Positions 34,089 through 44,652 of a DNA stretch of 64,000 nucleotides are shown here, in pieces (within the stretch, counting starts at the first letter, position 1; every line of letters begins with the position of its first letter). Position numbers and translations under genes: made by a program. The stretch comes from Macrothele yani. Lineage: Eukaryota > Arthropoda > Arachnida > Araneae > Macrothelidae. The stretch spans positions 78,240,607-78,304,606 of the forward strand of contig CM077005.1 of the NCBI GenBank assembly GCA_039090855.1, read 5' to 3'. The notes beneath the pieces were generated by a model. The model made no database searches and was not told where the DNA came from. It saw only the letters and a list, made by a program, of their open reading frames with translations.

Positions 34089-35427
34089 TGTACTATTGTT
34101 TAAGGGAAAGGACACGCGTTTGCAGTCTGTCGTGAAATTTGATTGACATAATATTTTCAGATATTAAAATTAGTTGAGATAGCAGAGTTAACAAAATGTA
34201 TGCCATAGCGAAATTCTTCCTAACTATATTCTTATTAATTCAATTATTTGCACGAATGTAAATGTTACATTTGAGACGCATGGTCGGTTTTGTTACACGA
34301 GTTTGAGATCACTCGACATAAGCCTCTGCTGATGCTGTTGGAAGATTTTCAAGATTAAACGGACAGTCGAAAAAAAATGTAAAGAGAAGGAAGTGTGGGA
34401 GAGAGAAAGCAGGAAGAAATTAAACTTATTAAGGGAAGCACAAAGAAGAAAACGGATACAAGCAGAACTCGGGATGAGGACCTCTGCAGGAAACCGCATA
34501 CAAGCCATGCTGGAATGACTAGTCAAGAGAGAAAACTACATGGGAAAACCAAGAGCGACACAATCTGATGACTTAAAAAAATGCAATGCGCAAAAGTTTA
34601 TATCAGGGTCTGAAGATAATGACATTTATTGAAACATGATGGTGAATACTGGCAGCAAGGCTCTATGTAAAAGTAAATGTCTTGATGATAATGATGATGA
34701 TGATAACAACGATTCATAAACATTTTTTCAGATGCGGATTGAGAAAGAGAAAGTGGATTTTCTTTTTCGTCATTTAATAAACATGATGACACACAGATGA
34801 CTCTAAATTTGAAACCCAGTATTTCGGATCTACTGACAAAACCCCTTGGTCATTTATAAAGAAACATTTTATATATGGCTCCTCTTGGAATTATCAACCA
34901 GATTTATTGCCTAATTGTCACTGAAAGCTTTAACCCTTTAACCGACTGGAACGAGTTAAATTAAATCCTGGTTTGCAAAATGGGCTGAAATCAGTCGAAC
35001 GAAAAGGTTGTCTAAGAAGTGGGCTGAAAGTTGCTGAAATAAGTGGGCAGGTGCAACAGAGAACTATGTTTTCCCATTAGTTTCATTCAAAGTGGTCATT
35101 TAGGGGTGTGACCGACACAGCTAAAAGGGCTATAACAAAGGCGAAGAACCTAAGAAAGAAGAGAGAGATATTAATCACCTGTTAATACCTATACTCGGGG
35201 CAAGGCTAATCTGACTATGAAGTTAAAGTTACAGGGTGTGTACTTCCACTGCATAATGTAGTTCCAGTTGAAAAGCCCGTGTTCGAGTTCGAACTGAGAC
35301 TTAAAAAGGACATGGATATATAAATGTTCTATAAAAATAAAGATCCCAGTTTCGGTAACGTTTCTAAAAAATACAAATATTCGCTTTTTGGCGACGCCGT
35401 TGTCACTTGTGTTTTGCTTCAGTAAGG
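34089..35427. other. unassigned; one exon-like segment at about 34340-34519
   Basis: An open frame ending TGA at about 34519 reads KKLNLLREAQRRKRIQAELG, then MRTSAGNRIQAMLE, a charged helical sequence that looks coding but matches nothing I can name. The upstream splice acceptor is poor. A GAT microsatellite occurs near 34690. The remainder is not recognised. Confidence 0.28.
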
Positions 35428-35435
35428 CTATACAG

Positions 35436-35755
35436 TAGAGGTCTGCACGGGCCCGGGCCGGGTCGGGCCTTTGCTCATTTCTAAGTTGGGAACACGGGCC
35501 GTGCCGGGCCTTCAATATTTAATGAAAAACAGACACGGGCCAAGCAGGTTTCTTTCTTTTTTTTTTTTTTTTTTATGAGCAAAACAATCGCTGTACGGTG
35601 CCTTTCTCGTTTGAAAAACTCGCAACACACAGCAGGGGGATAAAATTGAATAATTTCCGCTGATGGAAAAAATAGAAGTTTTACGACATCCTCCCCTCCT
35701 ACAAAACAATTGGAGTGGGTCAGCTCCCTTAGTTTTTCAATGTGAATGTGATCCC

Positions 35756-35807
<52 letters not shown>

Positions 35808-36910
35808 GACTTCCACCCTCCTCTCATGCTTCAGGGCAGGCTATTAACTGCAGTATTTCTAAACAGAGCCACCCTCTCGCAGACGATCTTTTTAATTGTT
35901 CTGGTCAGGGCACTTTGTTCTCTAGATGTGTGAAAAGCTTTTAAGTTGTCTTAAACGGCACAGGAAAAATGGGCTGGGAGAAACTTACTTCTGTGTATAA
36001 ATCTGTGCCGTATTTTCCCCATTTGTACTCTCAGGCGGCCGTTTTCAAAACTTCTGTGACACTGGTTAGCTGGGCAGTGTGTCGTTGTTTTCCTTAGTAT
36101 ATTCTCAGTTCAGTGTTGCTGATAAATACTCTTCCATACTTATAATGGAGTTTAAGAAAGCGAAAGATTTTCGCGAAAAAATCGCTTCCGGAGAATATGT
36201 GCTTGTAGACAATGTAAAGGGGAAAAGCGATATTTGGAAATATTTTAAATTACTGTCCCGTTCTGAAACTACTCGGCCGGAAAACATTGTGCAGTGCACT
36301 AAATGCAAAAACTTTTTGAGTTACGATAGCACAAGATCTAGAACATCTCATCTTAAGCGGCGCAAATGTGCCCCCCCCCATACACACACACGAGAGACAT
36401 ATTGGTTCCAGCGATATGATATATGCCAATAGAGATAGGTGCAGTTTATAAAGCCATAAAATCTTCTCCCAGTAGAACGATAGGACTCATAATTCTGGAT
36501 ATTTCGTACTTTTCGAGTTCACTCCCCCCTCACCCCCAAGGATATTTCCGGGTCTGGCGGTAGGGAATGATAATTTGAAAACCCAGAAAATTTGAAAGGC
36601 ATGGAAACTATCCTTTTCATGCGATCAACATTTTTTAGTATACACCCCCCCCCCCCCCCACCTCCTCGGACGTCACGTGACTTACACAGAGTCTCAGCAT
36701 ATTCTGAATTAACGTTTATTGTAATAGAATACGTGTAGCAATTAAGAAAACGAAAACCCTTCAGGAGTCGAATGACCGAGTGCACCAGGTGTCAAATTCG
36801 TGTTTCGATAATTGTTGAAATTTTACGGGCCGGACCGGGCCGGGATTTAATAAAAAAAATTGAAACGGGCCGGGGCGGGCTTTTTAAATTAAAGCCCGTG
36901 CAGACCTCTA
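35436..36910 (+). mobile_element. non-autonomous hAT (copy 4) retaining only a BED finger
   Basis: Perfect 17-bp inverted termini TAGAGGTCTGCACGGGC lie at both ends, inside an exact 8-bp duplication CTATACAG (35428-35435 and 36911-36918). GC-rich subterminal GGGCCGGG runs follow on both sides. A TC microsatellite sits at about 35757-35808 and a C-run near 36644. The only coding remnant is at 36145-36432. Confidence 0.9.
36145..36432 (+). pseudogene. BED zinc-finger N-terminus of an hAT transposase
   Basis: MEFKKAKDFREKIASG starts at 36145. It is followed by KSDIWKYFKLL, VQCTKCKNFLSYD and SHLKRRKC, a BED-type finger (C-x2-C ... H-x4-C) as found at the N-terminus of hAT transposases, where it binds the transposon ends. 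The frame stops shortly after the finger and no catalytic core exists in the element. It could be a leftover, or a free DNA-binding domain able to compete with an intact transposase. Confidence 0.7.
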
Positions 36911-36918
36911 CTATACAG

Positions 36919-38299
36919 TATACATGTGGAAGATATTTATGCGAGCGGGAGGGGAGAGTTGTTTTAGCCTGAGGGTAAGTGGGAAGATAATGGTTTGGCG
37001 ATTGAGCTTGTTCCTTTCTTCGTGGTTACTGTTTTAAAATACTCATTCAAAAATCGTTTGTCTGGTGGTCAGCAAGGTTGAGAAGGTTTGGGGGCTGAAG
37101 GGTGACATCGTGATGGAACGAGGGAAGTTTCCTTTTGCCTTGCCTTAAGTCACTCTAAGGGGAAAGGGTCCGCGACACATGGCACCCCATTAATGCGCGG
37201 AGAAATACTCATACACAAGAGATATCTTGTCGGTGAATCGTTTTCACTGCATTAACAGTGTAATCAGGTTAGCTTTGCCCCGAATATAGTGGCATGATGT
37301 CCGTGTCAGGGAGACACGGACATCCTTCTACTGGGCAGAATATGAGAACGTGAAAATTTCTGTTTGTGAAGCGCAGGAATTTGGGGCACCATTTAGTTCA
37401 GGTACATCTGCCGCTTATAAGTTTAAATCAGAAACTTGTAACTCGAGATTCCATTTGCTTGTCAGTATTGCCGTTTCTCAAAGAAATAGTTCAGGCGATT
37501 TATGGTGAAATCACTCAAGAATACCATTTAAATATCACGCTCAGTCAAAAATATATGTTGATTTAACAACAAATACAAAAGCGATAGAAATTTGCTAAGT
37601 ACGGAGGAATCCGTGCAACATAACGCAGTACAGAACGAAATTGCGAAAGCAGCATTTATTTATAGACCGCTGTCTTCTTACGTATTGTTTGTCACGTGCG
37701 TAGTCTTTCTGAGCCCCAAATGTTATGAACAAGAGTAAGTAGTGGAACGTCCCATAAAAGACAAAAAGTTAGGATTAGTGTTCATTGAGGTTGATCCCAC
37801 TTCCAATGATACAACTGAAACAATGTCCGAAACACTACGTCGAACCGGTAACAATCTGAAAATTTACGTATGCTTCAGCACAAATATGCTACTTACTAAT
37901 TAAAATTCATATTAGGATTCCGCCGCTCCTGGGGTATAAATCGAATTCCTAAATCATGAACATCACAATATAATCAAGTCGTTATCAAAGCACCATCAAC
38001 TCATGAGAAGATCAGTGTGCCCCGATTTTATTAACTTGGATGCATAGAAACATTCAAATAGCTAAACGCAGATAAGTAAACATAATGATGAATGAGAATG
38101 AATACATGACAAACTGCCTTACTTCACATGGAACTAACTTCTCCTACGAAATAAAAGTCTAGGAAATACTGTCCTCCGGTGCGTGCAGAATGATACTCGT
38201 CAGTGTTCGTTGTCAGTGTCAGATCTTAGTGTTGTTTGTTTAACAGAAAACTTGGGCTTAAATGCATTATTTAGGTAAACAGCGCCGAAACAGAGCATA
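36919..38299. other. unassigned stretch
   Basis: No gene, RNA or repeat is recognised. Open frames are short and domainless. Confidence 0.3.
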
Positions 38300-39282
38300 C
38301 ACTGTAAAAAGAAGTGGTGTAAATTCCGAGAAAATTACTGAAAGTAACGTGCCACAAAGTTGTCGGTAAGTATCCGTCTTTTAATGAAATTTCCGTATTT
38401 AAAAGGGCCCGGTATTTTTTAATTTCCGTATTTTGATAGACTTTCCAAGTCCGTAATTCCCTTTATTTCGGAAAAGTCCGTTTCAAGTTTTTCCGTAATT
38501 AGACAGAAATTTCGCAAAATCGAAAACGTTGAATTTTTCATCTCTCACGCCAGAGAAATCCTTCGCGCCGGTGGCAGAAATTTAACTCATGTGTATTGGG
38601 TTAGATCTAATCAAGCCGCGTGTCTTAACCACTGAGCCAAAATGTCTTATGAATTAGACTCACGTTCAAGGTAAAACTAATCTCCCGATGATGAATTTCT
38701 TTCTTTTTCTTTTTCTTTTTTCCTTAATGCGAGTGATTTGGTCCTTTTGTTTTCTGTTGGAGTTTATTTCTTTTTAATACGTTTGTAATAATTTTATTTC
38801 TTCTGTACACTGCAAAAAAATAAGTGGTGTGAATTCACGAAAAATTTGAAAATAACATGCAGCAAAGTTTCCGGTAGGTGTCCATCTTTTTCAGAAATTT
38901 CCGTTTTTAAAAGTGCCCGTTTATTTTAATTTACGTATTTTCACAGAATTTCCGTATTCAGAAATTTCGTTTCTTTCAGAAAAAAATCCATTTTTCAGGT
39001 TTTTCCGTGTTTAAACTGAAATTTCGCAAAACTAACGACCCTGCATTTCTCAGCCCTTACCCCAGATAATCCTCTCGTGGCTTCAGTTGGTTTAACAAAC
39101 CCACTACTTTGACCACTCAACCACACACGCTCGGAAACTTGAATCACGTACAGCGTAAAACGAATTGGGAAACGATGATTTTTTTTTTTTTGTCATTAAT
39201 GCAAGTGATTTAGTCATTTTATTTTCTCTTGGAGCTTATTATTTTTCTGAACAGATTTGTAATAATTTTTTTTTCTGTAGGA
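38300..39282. repeat. tandem pair of a 508-bp unit with tRNA-like remnant
   Basis: CACTGTAAAAAGAAGTGGTG at 38300 and CACTGCAAAAAAATAAGTGG at 38808 begin two diverged copies. Each has a cluster of TTCCGTATTT words, then a minus-strand tRNA-like A box (TTGGCTCAGTGG; TGGTTGAGTGG) and a closing block AGTGATTTGGTCCTTTTGTT / AGTGATTTAGTCATTTTATT. This looks like an old dimerised SINE or short non-autonomous element. The end near 39282 is approximate. Confidence 0.5.
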
Positions 39283-39960
39283 CTTTTGACAAATTAAGCA
39301 TTTTTCATCGTGATTTTTCGAAGAAACAAAATGCTTCGCAATCTAATTTTTTTTAATTGACAATGACTTTCGGTTATCTTTAAAAAAGGTGAAATGTACT
39401 CTTTTATATACTGTTATTTCACTAAAAAGAACCTCCTAAATATAAAATTTACTCTTGACAGCTGTAATAGCTTTTGCCTTAAGTTGTCCAAAGACTGATA
39501 CATAGACATTGTATTACTATCTGTACAATAAGACATTGTATAACTATCTGTACAATAAGACATTGCATAACTATCTGTACAATGTTTTCCTTATATAGTA
39601 GTGGGAAAACATTAAACTACTAGACACTCCAGCATATATACATTCGCTGCATTTTGTTGAAAGTATGTACATCGGAGCTTTAGGAGACAAATGCTGTAAT
39701 GACTACTTGCCTGTGGACATATCAAGAATTTGGAAAGAGCGTATTTCTAACCTGAAGTGTAAATTATAGTAACATACATTTACAATTCCAACAATATATA
39801 AAATTGATCATAACTTTGTATTTGTAACGAATCCTTGTATTGGTATGTTAGACTAATAACTTGTGAAATTATACCCCTTACACTGTTATAATGGCAACAG
39901 TCACGACCCATGCGACGTTTGATGACTTATACCCATAATGCATCGTTGCACTACTATATA
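39283..39960. other. unassigned; 27-bp triplication at 39504-39585
   Basis: AGACATTGTATTACTATCTG starts at 39504, with near-copies at 39531 and 39558 (27-bp period). No gene was recognised in the rest. Confidence 0.5.
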
Positions 39961-39984
39961 AAGGAGTACTGCATTGCCTCTGTT

Positions 39985-40027
39985 CCACCTGATGATGGGG
40001 TAAATGTTACCCCGAAAGTGCTAGTGG
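39985..40027 (+). ncRNA. hammerhead ribozyme candidate (type I, minimal)
   Basis: Stem I CCAC (39985-39988) pairs with GTGG (40024-40027). The core CTGATGA is at 39989-39995. Stem II GGGGTAA-ATG-TTACCCC (39997-40013) is perfect. GAAA is at 40014-40017. A one-pair stem III, G-TG-C, precedes TA, so cleavage would fall after A40023. Every core base expected of a hammerhead is in place except one extra T between CTGATGA and stem II. Such minimal type I hammerheads with tiny stem III are known from Penelope-like elements, and a Penelope-like endonuclease fragment lies 300 bp away, though on the opposite strand. Confidence 0.6.
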
Positions 40028-40320
40028 GGTATTTTAACTGTAAATATCTTTCGTATTTTATTAAATATCGTACATAGACGGTGAGGTTCTCATTTCATTT
40101 GACGTATTGTGCGAAGTCATCCTCTTATTGTTATAATATTATTTCACGAAATTCCTAAATATAAAATTTACTCTTGAAAGTCATAATAGCTTTTGTCGTA
40201 TGGGTCCACACACTATTATATAGATATAGTACAATCACCTGTGCAGTAATTTGAGTCCCAGTATTATAAATATTGAACGGGACTTATGGAGGATAAATTT
40301 ATTAAAGTACTTTACCTCTC

Positions 40321-40920
40321 AAGTTTTCTATCAGTACACTTCAGAAGTTCTTGCGTCTTACTACTTTCACAGGTCTGGCGAACAAGCCTGATGGATTTTC
40401 CATCCAGCATGGTTGTTGATGTTATGTTGCCACCTTGTGTCTTGTAAATTTCAGGGATTCCTCTAATTTCCGGATAATTGCGTGGGATTGATGTTTGATT
40501 ACTTGCAATGAGTCCCAGTCCATTTTGTGGCCAGTTTGTTGCATGTGCCTGTCTAATCATGTTTTATTTGAAATGTTTCTTATTGTTCATTAATTCTGGT
40601 GGTTAAACTTCGCCCTGTTTCTCCTATGTATGGTAAACCACATGAACACTCGATTTTATAAATGACTCCTTCCTGGGGTGTAATTTTGTCATTTAAACTT
40701 GGAGCTAGCCTGATTTTATATTTAGTGCTGATTTTCTTTAGTTTTTTAAATAGTCTCTTGTGGTAAGTGACTTTTCTTGTGAATAAATATTTAATTTTCT
40801 CTTTATTATCTGTAGTGCTAGTTCTGTTCCTAGTAGGATTTTCTCCCAGTAGTTCACGAATTTCTCTTGAAGGGTAAACATTTTCCAGTAAAATTGATTT
40901 TAATTTATTTTTATTTTTAT
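40321..40920 (-). pseudogene. Penelope-like retroelement, GIY-YIG endonuclease end
   Basis: Minus-strand frame from about 40890: YPSREIRELLGENPTRNRTS, then KVTYHKRLFKKLKKIS, GVIYKIECSCGLPYIGETG, RSLTTRINE, and after a frameshift TSIPRNYPEIRGIPEIYKTQ and STTMLDGKSIRLVRQ. The IYK-x2-CSCG-x3-IGETGRSL signature is the GIY-YIG endonuclease found at the C-terminus of Penelope-like elements, with conserved Tyr and Arg. The reverse transcriptase is absent (truncated near 40920). A frameshift at about 40580 separates the endonuclease from the C-terminal tail. Confidence 0.82.
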
Positions 40921-40960
40921 TTTTTTAACTGCCACTGACTTAAGCCACCTACCTGCTGAC

Positions 40961-41735
40961 CAGAGCTCTCAGCCCTAGCCCGAAAGCCCAAAGCAGAGCC
41001 CGGGCTGTAAAATATTTATTGCGGTTCGGGCTCGATCTCTTAGAGAGTGGGGCAGCGAAATAATTTTTTTATATATAAATGTGATTTTATATCATTTAGC
41101 AAATGAAACATTTTATAGTTGTTAAAAGGAATTCTTCGGCAACTGGTTCTGGTTGGGGAGAGGGCATTCCAGACAGCTATTTATTCCAGTCTTGGGTAGA
41201 AAATGCCATAGGTCGCGCATTAGTGTGTTTCTGCAGAGAAGAAAAAGCTTTTTCATGAACTATAGATATTGGATAGTTGATAGCTTGCCGACAATAATTT
41301 ACCCCCTATCTCCACGCAGTAGCTTCTTGGAAATTCTTTTTCGCAACGTACATATTGCAGCGCATTATGGCGCGATAACATTAGCATTATTTGAGCAACA
41401 TACAATTGCAACACCGCCCGATTATTTTGGATTCCCGGCATAAAGCACTTCAGGTGGAAACGAACGGTCAAAGAAAATCGTACAGTTACACTATAAAATG
41501 ATAGAGAACCCTTCCCCACTCCTCATTTGAGAAATACATTGGTTAATTGCACGAGGAGGAGAGAGTGGAAGTGTGGAAAAGGAGATATTTTTTATTAACG
41601 GTTGAACAGGTTAGCCAGTTTTCGGGTTCGTTCTCTATCTTGCAATATACAATTCAGACTCGGATGGGCTCGGGCTGATATACTACTGGCTCGGACAGGC
41701 TCGGGCTCCGAAAATTGAGCCCGAACTCAGCTCTG
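40961..41735. mobile_element. non-autonomous hAT (copy 5), 775 bp
   Basis: The ends begin CAGAGCTCTCAGCCC and, from the right, CAGAGCTGAGTTCGGGC, with GGCTCGGGC-type words beneath both. The flanks CTGCTGAC (40953-40960) and CTGCTGAT (41736-41743) form an 8-bp duplication with one change. A 96-codon open frame inside (41153-41443) has no domain and is probably fortuitous. Confidence 0.78.
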
Positions 41736-41743
41736 CTGCTGAT

Positions 41744-42130
41744 GTCATGTTGGTGTGCTGCGCAATCTCAGTGTGTGCGCCGAGGCTGGGGCTTCAAATT
41801 TGGGTACCTCGTCATAGGGCATTACTTTCCTTCTTTTTTTTTTTTTTTTTTTTTTGCTTCGGAAAAGGAAAAAAATCTCCAAGTGGAATTTTATCATCAA
41901 CGACTCAGCTCCACAATTGGCTTCAGCAAAACACCCAACTTACAGAATAGAAATTGGATTGTAGAAGAATATGCCTTGCATAAGAGGTCGGCTTTAACAT
42001 TCCTTCATTCATGTAATTGTTGGCGCAAAGGGATTGGAATTCCCGTTTATGAAAGAAAACCCGTTGCCCCTGGAATGGAAACTAATCTTGGGCAGCACTC
42101 TATCGACGGCAATCCTTTGGTGGCAAAAAA
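41744..42130. other. unassigned; T-run
   Basis: A 20-base-class T-run at about 41835-41856. The open frame spanning 41715-42149 has no recognisable domain. Confidence 0.3.
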
Positions 42131-42962
42131 ACACGGAGTTAGAAACTAGTGATGTGGCTGATCACTGAGTTAAAAACTATTGATGTGGCTGACCACTGAG
42201 TTAGAAACTATTGCTGTGGCTGAAAACTGAGTTAGAAACAATTGATGTGGCTGAACACTGAGTTAGAAACTATTGATGTGGCTGAACACTGAGTTAGAAA
42301 ATATTGATGTGGCTGAACACTGAGTTAGAAACTATTGATGTGGCTGAACACTGACTTAGAAACTATTGATGTGGCTGAACACTGATTTAGAAACTATTGA
42401 TGTGGCTGAACCCTGAGTTAGAAACTATTGATGTGGCTGAACACTGAGTTAGAAACTATTGATGTGGCTGAACACTGATTTAGAAACTATTGATGTGGCT
42501 GAACCCTGAGTTAGAAACTACTGATGTAGCTGAACACTGAGTTAGAAACTATTGATGTGGCTGAACACTGAGTTAGAAACTATTGATGTGGCTGAACACT
42601 GAGTTAGAAACAATTGATGTGGCTGAACACTGAGTTAGAAACTATTGATGTGGCTGAACACTGAGTTAGAAAATATTGATGTGTCTGAACACTGAGTTAG
42701 AAACTATTGATGTGGCTGAACACTGACTTAGAAACTATTGATGTGGCTGAACACTGATTTAGAAACTATTGATGTGGCTGAACCCTGAGTTAGAAACTAT
42801 TGATGTGGCTGAACACTGAGTTAGAAACTATTGATGTTTGAACACTGAGTTAGAAACTATTGATGTGGCTGAACACTAAGTTAGAAACTATTGATGTGGC
42901 TGAACACTGAGTTAGAAACTATTGATGTGGCTAAACACTGAGTTAGAAACTATTGATGTGGC
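42131..42962. repeat. 31-bp minisatellite, about 27 units, with higher-order repeat
   Basis: The consensus unit is 31 bp, CTGAGTTAGAAACTATTGAT plus GTGGCTGAACA. Variant units recur in the same order: a CAATTG unit, a standard unit, an AAATAT unit, a standard unit, a GACTT unit and a GATTT unit occur as units 4-9 and again as units 16-21. A 12-unit block (372 bp) has thus been duplicated. The period is not a multiple of three, so it is not a coding repeat. There are no spacers, so it is not a CRISPR array. Confidence 0.95.
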
Positions 42963-43139
42963 CCTCTTTACGAAATAATGAACGCTTTCATGTGAAAAAA
43001 CGTTTACGAGATGTTTTTAAATAACCGTGAAGCTCTTTCTATTTATAACCAACTTTTTCGCTTCGTTTACCGAAGTTTTCATTGAAGGACCTTAGATATA
43101 AAAAGTGCAAAATTTTGAAGTGAGTTTCTCGAAAGACTT

Positions 43140-43354
43140 TTTTTTTTTTTTTTTTTTGATTGGAGGTTTAACGACCACCGTGAGCAACTCAGTGGGCTAT
43201 AAGCAGTCTCCCGTCCCTAATTTAGGGTCACTGGTTCCAGGGAAGGGAGAGAGCCAGTGCCGTAAGACAAACACAAAATCCATGACTGACGGGATTCGAA
43301 CCCGGACCCCTTACAGACGAATGATCAGAGGCCAACGCCTTAGACCACTGCGCC
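43140..43354 (-). mobile_element. SINE family B (copy B2) with target duplication
   Basis: Minus-strand copy of the 30290 SINE with tail T-run at 43140-43157, body GTTCCAGGGAAGGGAGAGAG, and tRNA head with GGGTTCGAATCCC. The exact 12-bp flank CTCGAAAGACTT is duplicated at 43128-43139 and 43355-43366. The first few bases of the head are missing, a normal 5' truncation. Confidence 0.88.
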
Positions 43355-43366
43355 CTCGAAAGACTT

Positions 43367-44349
43367 ACATTTAGAGAACATGATGTACATGTCCCGTCTA
43401 TTTAAAAAGCTCTTAACCCTAACAAATATGAATTTCCCGATTATCTCTTACATTTTCTGCTTTCGCACCTTAAAATTATGGAAATTTAAAATATATAATG
43501 TGAAGAAATGATATCAAGTAAATGTCTGATATATTCTACATGTCTATTGATATTTAAACCGTTAAATTTCGTAAGTTACTAATTTTTGGTGTAAGATGCA
43601 ATGCTTTTCAAAAAAATTCTAAAATGAAACAGTGAAAGAAAGTACGAAATTGTGGCGGTGGGGAACAGAACCACGACACTTGAAGAAACAGATCTCTTTG
43701 ACTACTTTTTAAATTACATATAAAAACCGCTAAATTTCTTAAATATTATTTTTTAATATATTTTTTTAAATATTATATACCGCTAAATTTCTTAAATATT
43801 ATTTTTTAATGTATTTTTTTAAATATTATATACCGCTAAATTTCTTAAATATTATTTTTTAATATATTTTTAAAAATATTATATACCGCTAAATTTCTTG
43901 CTTTCTGTATACTGTTCTCGCTTGAAATACCTAAAACTTTTAATTAACAAAGAAAATACTTTAAATTAAAATTTTTCTACTTCGCTTTTTATTTCGTTTC
44001 TTTTTTCCAGACCAATGGTATGCGTGGAAGAGAGTTTACCAGACAATGAACGATTTTTTTCAACTCCTTGGACAGGTGGAAATCTTTGTGGTACAGAGAC
44101 GTAAGTAAATATTTATCTTGTTCTTAATCCACACTAACATCACAGATCCACATATTCTTTAGTTACACGAAGCAACACTACAAGACATAGCGAATGACTG
44201 GAGGCACTGAAATGCTGCTAAAAATATCTTTGGCCGAAATGATGCAAATGATCATGTCCTTCCTTTTTCTTTTTTATAATATGACTTACCGATTTTTCGT
44301 TTAACTTTCCGACTTTTCGTTGGCTGTTTCTCATGAAAATTTTTATACC
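43367..44349. other. unassigned; AT-rich with 53-bp tandem repeat
   Basis: Contains the 53-bp repeat annotated at 43726-43895. Around 43650-43710 a GGTTCTGTTCCCC-like word on the minus strand faintly resembles a tRNA B box. No gene. Confidence 0.35.
43726..43895. repeat. 53-bp AT-rich tandem repeat, three copies
   Basis: ACCGCTAAATTTCTTAAATA begins at 43726, 43779 and 43832, with a partial copy at 43885. The 53-bp spacing is exact. Confidence 0.9.
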
Positions 44350-44652
44350 TTCTTAACTTAACGTCATATCGGACTATATGACGAAGTAAATTCCTCCATC
44401 AATTTTATGCCAGGGGCGGGATTCGAACCCATAACTCTCGGCTGCGGAGCGCTGTCCACTATACTACACTGGCATGTGCTCCTCACTGCTCTCTGCCTTT
44501 ATCTCATGTGCGTCCTGCGGGGCAGGCACGTCACATCTGAACGTGATATCTTCTCTCTACATGAATGAGGTTGGCAACACTTTTGAGGTCAGAGAGAGTG
44601 TCACTTATAAACGTGGAAAGAGCGATGACTTCTGTTTGACGTTAAGTTAGAA
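44350..44652 (-). mobile_element. SINE-A-like body carrying a different tRNA module, with inverted ends
   Basis: A tRNA-like module at 44409-44473 (minus) reads GCCAGTGTAGTATAGTGG (Asp/Glu/Gly-type A box) with B box GGGTTCGAATCCC and a mostly paired acceptor. Both flanks match SINE A: upstream GCAGGACGCACATGAGATAA and AAGGCAGA, downstream GGAATTTACTTCGTCATATA. The whole is bounded by inverted sequences TTCTTAACTTAACGTCA (44350-44366) and TGACGTTAAGTTAGAA (44637-44652), which suggests a foldback or MITE-like unit. Confidence 0.6.

Noticed and set aside
41153..41443. 96-codon frame in the short hAT as a cargo gene
   Set aside because: No recognisable domain or codon pattern, probably chance.
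42131..42962. CRISPR-like repeat array
   Set aside because: The 31-bp units abut with no spacers and carry graded variants. It is a minisatellite in eukaryotic DNA.
43650..43710. tRNA-like sequence on the minus strand
   Set aside because: Only a weak B-box-like word, with no A box at the right distance and no SINE body.
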